Shown here piece after piece: positions 22,490 to 27,649 of a stretch of 27,649 nucleotides of DNA. This stretch comes from Haplomitrium mnioides. Lineage: Eukaryota; Marchantiophyta; Haplomitriopsida; Calobryales. Both the position numbers and the translations under genes were made by a program. The notes below the pieces were generated by a model that did not search any database, was not told the DNA's origin, and saw only the letters and a program-made list of their open reading frames with translations. Every line of letters starts with the position of its first letter. Within the stretch, counting starts at the first letter, position 1. Where the stretch lies: assembly GCA_049999725.1 (NCBI GenBank), contig JBNGIS010039114.1, positions 1 to 27,649 on the forward strand. Reading direction: 5' to 3'.

Positions 22490-23674
22490 CTATCCCACTT
22501 GATGAGGATCTCCTTTAGTTGCACAGGGTGGCTGGTCTTGGAGGCTGCCACTAGTCAAATCAAAATTGAAGAGCCCCTCTTTTAATGCCTGCTCCAGGTC
22601 TGCTCCAATCCGGTCCTCCTCTTCATCTCGTGGGTGCACTACAGCCTCGACATGTCGTTGGTCTTCACATTGGCCATTGTCCAAGCTGTCGGTGGGGCAC
22701 TCCCCTTTTAAAACCTGCTCTTGCTCTGCCTCACATGGGTCTTCTTCTGCAAGCCTGCATTCGTCAAAAAGGGACAGGGCAGCTTCCCACTCCCCTTTTA
22801 AGACCTGCTCTTGGTCTGTCCTAACCGGTTCTTCTGGTTCAGGTCTGCACTCACTTGGAAGGGCAGGGTTCCACTCCCCTTTTAGGGTTGATTCAAGGTT
22901 AGACCAGCAACAGTCCTCCTTGAATTCTTCGTCTATGGGGCGGGCCTCTCCTTCCCGTGTGTCTTTGGTTGTGGCAGGGCAGCTTGCCTTCTCCTCTAGG
23001 TCTTAATCTGCACCAACCAACTCTGAGTTAGAGTTTGTAACCTCTACCTCATTGCTGAATTCCAGATCTGCATTCAATTGGCTGGATTCAGACCTGAAAT
23101 CTGCACTCGTTAGGACCGTTCGATCAGCTTGACCTTGTGCTGGTCTCTCTGCCACATATGTCCAGTACCCATTGAGTTGGTCCTCTCCCTCCTCTGACTC
23201 TTAACATCTTTGGTTGTTCCTCCGATGTCTGCATTGAGAATGGTGCTTACTCTTCTTTTCCTTGGCTGCCTTCACTGTCTTGGATGGCGCTGACCCTTTC
23301 CCCTCACAGGTCTCACATCTCTGGGCCTCTTGAACTGCCTCCCAGAAACATGTGGGCTTGGTCACCTCCATCCATTCTCTCTTTTTTCTCCTCAATGCTA
23401 CTATGAACCAGCCAAACAGCATATCCGAGGTGAGCTGCCATAGGCCTTGTACAACCAGCTCATTGAACCTATCCAAGAAGGTGAGCACTGACTCACCCCT
23501 TTTTTTTCTGAGCTAGTCTAGCTGGGTGAGAATCTTACTCTCCTCAAACTCCATCAGACATTGACCCTTGAAGTCCTCCCAAGGTTTCAGGACATAGAGA
23601 GCGGGTGAGTTATACTAGGTACGTGCTTCTCCTCTCAACTCGGGTAAACCAGCACTACTTTGAATGCTGCCTCA
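22490..23674 (-). pseudogene. Broken retrotransposon gag-like frame with acidic repeat tail
   Basis: A single minus-strand frame can be followed for about 395 codons to TAG at 22492, with TGA at 23674 and internal stops at 23617, 23515, 23203 and 23005. The first part resembles the retrotransposon gag core: LRGEART, a stop where Trp is expected, then YNSPALYVLKPWEDF, EFEESKILTQLD, RGESVLTFLDRFNELVVQ and EAVQEAQRCE. A Lys/Arg-rich stretch follows. There is no CCHC knuckle, only CETC. The second part (about 23000-22490) is acidic and repeats the motif DQEQVLKGEWE. No frameshift is needed anywhere. Gag would build the particle; with no pol nearby this gives a gag-only non-autonomous element. Ty3-type affinity is likely from the gag shape but not certain. 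Confidence 0.72.
22571..22905 (-). repeat. In-frame tandem repeat in the gag-like frame
   Basis: On the plus strand, CACTCCCCTTTTA starts units at 22698, 22788 and 22872, with a diverged unit at about 22571. Spacings of 90 and 84 are multiples of three, so the minus-strand reading (E-Q-x-LKGEW) is kept across units. Confidence 0.75.
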
Positions 23675-23811
23675 TTGTTGGTTCTTTATTTATTTATTCT
23701 TTCTTTCTTTTTCTTTCTGATGCTAGGCTGCTCCCAAAATTCCATAATTCCTTTCCTTGCTCCAATGTTTACTCAATGAATTACTGCAAGGTGGCTTTCA
23801 AGAATTCTTTT
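23675..23811 (-). other. Leader between primer site and gag-like frame
   Basis: Short untranslated leader of the element. It includes a simple-sequence tract at about 23687-23719 (TTTATT and CTTT units on plus, AAAG and AAAT on the sense strand). Confidence 0.5.
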
Positions 23812-23829
23812 GTCCCGCCATGATCGCCA
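23812..23829 (-). other. Primer-binding site, tRNA-Asp-like
   Basis: The minus strand reads TGGCGATCATGGCGGGAC, beginning with the TGG complement of a tRNA CCA end. It agrees at about 11-12 of 18 positions with the Asp-tRNA primer site common in plant Ty3 elements (recalled: TGGCGCCGTTGCCGGGGA). Ten bases (23830-23839) separate it from the LTR end, longer than the usual few. It supports the minus orientation. Confidence 0.5.
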
Positions 23830-25857
23830 AAAAATGTAATGTTAGCCCCATGATCGGAGCCTTAACTCTTTTTCGACAAAGTTTCCCTCAATTAAGAGCT
23901 GACTTAGTGTTTCGAGACCTTTTATGGGAGGGGCTTTGCACCGAATGGACCCCAACTTCTGCTTACTAGACATGAAAGGCTGCACAACACTCCACAACAC
24001 CCAAGCACAACACCTCCAATGCCCACAGATGATGGTCACACCCCTTCTTCAAGCTTTAACCTCAAAAGATGCCACTTGGAAGACATGGGACGATGGGACA
24101 GAGCATCCGATTCTTGGCTGCAGTAGTCTCTTGGGAAGCCCTGGTTGATTTGTGGTTGCCTTACAATCTTGGCCACTAACCCACGATTGCCTCAACAACC
24201 CACCTGCTCATACACATCCATTTCCTCAAACCACCCACGAAAAGACTGTAATGTTGCTAAACCACTTTGTCTTATAATTCTGCAGTCCAAAACTGGACCT
24301 AATCACTTTGTTATACAAAAGAGAGCAAGTCCCAGTATTCAATTATCACAATTACAATGTGGCTAGTCCTGACTCCCCCTGTCCATGGTGTCCTCAAGAT
24401 TGGACAAATGAAATACATGCCTTCTAAAACTAAGAATAACATAGGACTACAAATAGAACACAAATCTAAACAACATACGTAAATAGAAAAAACACCGGTA
24501 CTTGCACACTGCCCTGCTGACAATACAATCTTCTTCCACCTCTCAAGAACTGATCTTTTCTCTCAATCCTCCTTCAGCTCCCACCAGCCACTCTAGTTCT
24601 CCTCCACTCCTTCAGTCACCCACCCTCAATCAGACAGTTTTTCAACTTCCCTCGTGAGAAGCCCTGAATTTACTTCCTCATGCTTGGAAGAGGATTTCTT
24701 TAACTTCCACCTCTGGAAGACAGTCCCCACGATTGTTGGCCACCACTCCACCTTGAGCCTTGATTGGATCTTCTATACAGCGCGCATGCACTAACACAGC
24801 CACTCGTCTCTTGACTCCACTTGAAAATTATGATTAGAAACGCCTCCAATCGCCCCTAGGATTGATGCTCATGCACAGACAAAGCTGAGACGACCCCAAG
24901 ACCCCCCTTGGCAGCCTCCCACAAATTCAAGCCGACAAACTCCCTTCAAATTCACTTGGCGATCCACCTCCAAATGCTTGGTCCACCTGCAACGATGAGT
25001 CCACTAGATTGCTTGAGACTCTAAAGCCCCCACACTCAGCGATTCTCAGCGCCCCTCCAGTCCACCTCCACCCCTGTTGGTCTCCTTGCACGAGTCCACT
25101 CTCCACAAGTGAATCTTGACTGGAATCTCTCCTCTCTCCCTCGCTGCCTCTTCCTCTCGAGTTTGGTCTCTCACTCTCAATTTTGCATGAAAAACAACCC
25201 CCTCCATCTGGCAGCGATCCCAGCTATACCCCCCATGCAGCGCGCGTCCCCCTGCAATGAATTCTTGATCAAGATCGACCCGCTCCTCTTTGCTAGACTT
25301 TGGTAGTTTTTCTTGTTGACAACCGTTTCTTTAGAAGCTGACACCTGTCGGTCAGCTCGCATTTCACGGGTATCAGCTGAAGCCCCCAAGATCATAAAAG
25401 GAAAGTCAAGGGGAAGGATCGTCTTCACCCTATTTTTGCTTTGTAGTGCTCTTCCTTGCCAATTTTCGATCAGGAACCCCCTCGCTGCTGGTCGTGTTAG
25501 CAACCCCATGGCAATCCTGATGGGATTCATGCAAAGTGTCTCATTGAGCGCAGATCAGCAGCTGTGTCGGAGAGATTTTTCCTGCAGGGAAATTCGAGTA
25601 AATGCATTTGGAAATGGATTCGCATGTGCTACCCGATGCATCCTGTGGGCTACTTCTCAATTGTCGTCAATTCTCCTCGCTGCTACTCACGCGATCGTTC
25701 AAGGACCCCTCGCAAGCCGCCACACTTCCGCATACGCTCGCGGACCCCCATAGGTTGTCATGCATCCGCATATCCCTTTGGAACCCCGCCGTTGCTCCTC
25801 GGAAGCTCACTGTCATTCTTCGGAACCTCACCGTCACTCCTCGGACTCCCGTAGGTC

Positions 25858-25988
25858 GCCACGTGTTTTTAACTCCCTTCCAAACCTTGCCGTTGCTCTT
25901 TGGAACTCACCATCACTCTTTGGAACTCCGCCGTCGCTCTTCGGAACTTGCCATTGCTCTTCAGAACTCCACAGGTCGCCACGTGTCC
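25858..25988 (-). promoter_or_regulatory. Partly decayed G-box/ABRE cluster in the 5' LTR
   Basis: GCCACGTGTCC is intact at 25978-25988. The counterpart at 25858-25868 has become GCCACGTGTTT. The first copy, expected near 25755, is now GTCATGCATCC and has lost the core. Compared with the left LTR (two perfect, one near-perfect), this copy has decayed more. Confidence 0.45.
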
Positions 25989-26900
25989 GCCTGCCACATC
26001 ATCCAATACTACGTCATCCGACGCCGCCTCGCAAAGGGGTAGGCGGACCGACGCCTTGACCGGACTTCAAAGTTGACCTTCGCTAACTTTGAGAATCCCT
26101 TGGACCACCTCCGGTCGCCACGTCATCCGATACTACGTCGTCCGACGCTGCCCCGCAAAAGGGTAGGCGGACCGACACATTAACCGGACTCTGAAGTTGA
26201 CCCGTGTTGACCCTCTTCCGCGGATGCCACGTCATCCGCAAAACAAATCCCTCGCTGAGTAAGAATGGTCCCTGTTGTCGCCATTTCGGCACCCGTTTGC
26301 AGTAAGAACTTAGGCTCCTTTCGCTTAACTTTCCCTCTGTTTGATATAAGAACTATAGCGAGCTCCTTTTTGATCCTTTTCGAACTTTCAGTGTCGCCCT
26401 GTCAAACTTTCGTCCTCACCAATGTCAAAATAGTGATTGGTCACCCCTTTGACTGCTAGTTCCTTGCTTCTTCTTCTGGTTGGATTGTCGCTTCATCGTC
26501 GTCTCGCTACTCTTGGTCTTGTTCTGGCCGGATCATCGATGGATCGCCCTTTTGGCTGTTCGTTGCTGGCTTTTTTCACTGGCCGAAACTTTGCTTGATT
26601 ACCCTTTCGGCCCTCTTCGATCTTGCTCTGGCCGGACTCGTGATTTATCCCCATTCCGCCATTCCTTGATCTTGTTCTGGCCGGATCGTTGCTTGATCAC
26701 CTTTTCGACACCCTCTGCTCTTTGTCTGGTCAGACCTTCGCTATATCGCCGATTTGCGATCCCCTTGTCTTAAGAACGATGCGCACCTTAGACTCCCATC
26801 GAACTTTCCAATTTTACTCTGTCAAACTTTTCCCCCTCTTCATCGGATCAACAATAGATCATCATTTCGCCTCTCATTCCTTGGTCCCCGTCGGATCCTC

Positions 26901-27440
26901 GTTAAGTAGGCTCCCCACGTAGGGTGGCTAATCGAAACCCAATTAAGAGGGGCTCCCCACTTAGAGAGGCTGATCGGAACGTGTTTAACCGGGCTCCCTC
27001 ATTTTCCGCTAAGGCCTGCAGATTTCTTGGGATTGCCAAGTGTCCCTGAATCCTTGAAGTGCGGTGGAGCTGCCACGTTTCCGCAACTCCCCACAAAGTC
27101 CTTGAATCCGTAACTATGATCTATCGTTGCTTCGCCATTCTCGCTTAGCCTCGTAGTTGCCTTAAGGAATCCTCCATGTCGTCGCAATAGTGATAAATCT
27201 TCTCTTTGTCAATAGCCGCTTCGCCCTTCTCGCTTAGCCTTTAAAGAATCCTCCATACCGCCGGAATAGTGACAAGCCACCCCTTCGTCTGGTCACTGCT
27301 TTGCTTATCCCTATTTCGCCATCACTTCGGACCCGTCGGACCCCCTTTTGCGGATCCCTGTTAAGTGGGGAACCTACGTAGGGAGGCTGATCGGATCCCA
27401 CTTAACTGGGGATCCCCATGTAGGGAGGCTGGATCCCGTC
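26901..27440. repeat. 41-bp repeat blocks in the 5' LTR
   Basis: Units begin at 26901, 26942 and 26983, and again at 27360 and 27401, keeping the 41-bp period of the left LTR. The two blocks are separated by the 89-bp repeat pair and a short unique stretch. Confidence 0.75.
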
Positions 27441-27649
27441 GAACTCTTCGGACCCGCAGGAGCTGCCACATCCTCCGACGAATTCCGTGAAGTGCGGGAG
27501 GGCCACCACGTTTCTGCAGACCTCTTCGGACTCCTTGAAACTCTTCCTTCATGTTGATTTCTTCACCTCGATTGCCCTCCTCTGGTTCGATTGCATCATG
27601 TAGCTTCCGATTATGGAGCGCCTCCTTCTCTTCTCTCTTGGGCAACCCA

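Larger units (their letters stand above)
17369..27649 (-). mobile_element. Large non-autonomous LTR retrotransposon (LARD/TR-GAG-like), right end cut by the window
   Basis: Two collinear direct repeats, starting at 17369 and 23840, flank a short internal region of 2065 bp. The repeats begin TGTCAGCC/TGTTAGCC and the left one ends GGCTAACA at 21774, giving the inverted TG...CA ends of an LTR. Orientation is minus: the gag-like frame reads leftward, and a tRNA-Asp-like primer site lies next to the right repeat on its internal side. No protease, RT, RNase H or integrase is seen between the LTRs, so movement would need enzymes from another element. The first ~400 aligned bases of the two LTRs differ at roughly 30 positions by eye, which points to an old insertion. 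The right LTR should end near 28,250. Confidence 0.85.
23840..27649 (-). repeat. 5' LTR of the large element, cut by the window edge
   Basis: It matches 17369-21170 throughout, including the tandem repeats and CACGTG motifs. Visible length is 3810 bp; about 600 bp should lie outside. Many differences from the left copy are CG versus TG or CA, as expected of methylation decay. Open frames in it are not shared in length or frame with the left copy, so none is annotated as a gene. Confidence 0.85.

Noticed and set aside
22566-23006. Plus-strand Ser-rich frame of 146 codons with repeated HSPFKTCS
   Set aside because: It is the antisense of the gag-like acidic repeat. Frame preservation comes from the repeat period being a multiple of three, and the minus frame links in phase to gag.

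Overview
The window is nuclear DNA of a land plant. It carries two spliced, apparently intact genes with GT-AG introns of about 130-390 bp, followed by a long stretch of decayed LTR retrotransposons. Both genes are plant-type: a PIP1 aquaporin and an ALA1-type P4-ATPase. The compact introns and the divergence of both proteins from my memory of Arabidopsis would fit a non-seed plant, but this is a guess; the sequence does not settle the lineage.

Left part (1-12233). Bases 1 to about 280 look like the end of a minus-strand Copia-type LTR element. PIP1 (plus strand, 4 exons, 2171-3567, 285 aa) and the flippase gene (minus strand, 7 exons, 10455-4798, 1399 aa) converge across about 1.2 kb of non-coding DNA. 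I rebuilt the exon joins from splice sites, reading phase and protein continuity. Both are membrane proteins: PIP1 a channel for water and small neutral solutes, ALA1 a lipid-translocating ATPase. Nothing here says they are co-regulated.

Middle part (12234-17368). First comes a decayed reading frame of unknown family (12234 to about 13363, six in-frame stops then a frame change). Then an AT-rich stretch of about 1.5 kb, probably LTR plus leader. Then the 5' half of a plus-strand Copia element: UBN2-type gag with a CCHC knuckle, a protease remnant, and an integrase whose three catalytic acidic residues can still be read. It is broken by stops and frameshifts, and no reverse transcriptase or RNase H follows.

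Right part (17369-27649). One large minus-strand LTR element fills the rest. Its left (3') LTR is about 4.4 kb (17369-21774). Its right (5') LTR starts at 23840 and runs off the window. Only about 2.07 kb lies between them, holding a broken gag-like frame with an acidic repeat tail and no recognisable pol. This is a non-autonomous element of the LARD or TR-GAG kind with unusually long LTRs, which are themselves built of tandem repeats and hold a cluster of GGACACGTGGC (ABRE/G-box) motifs. It is the most interesting object in the window.
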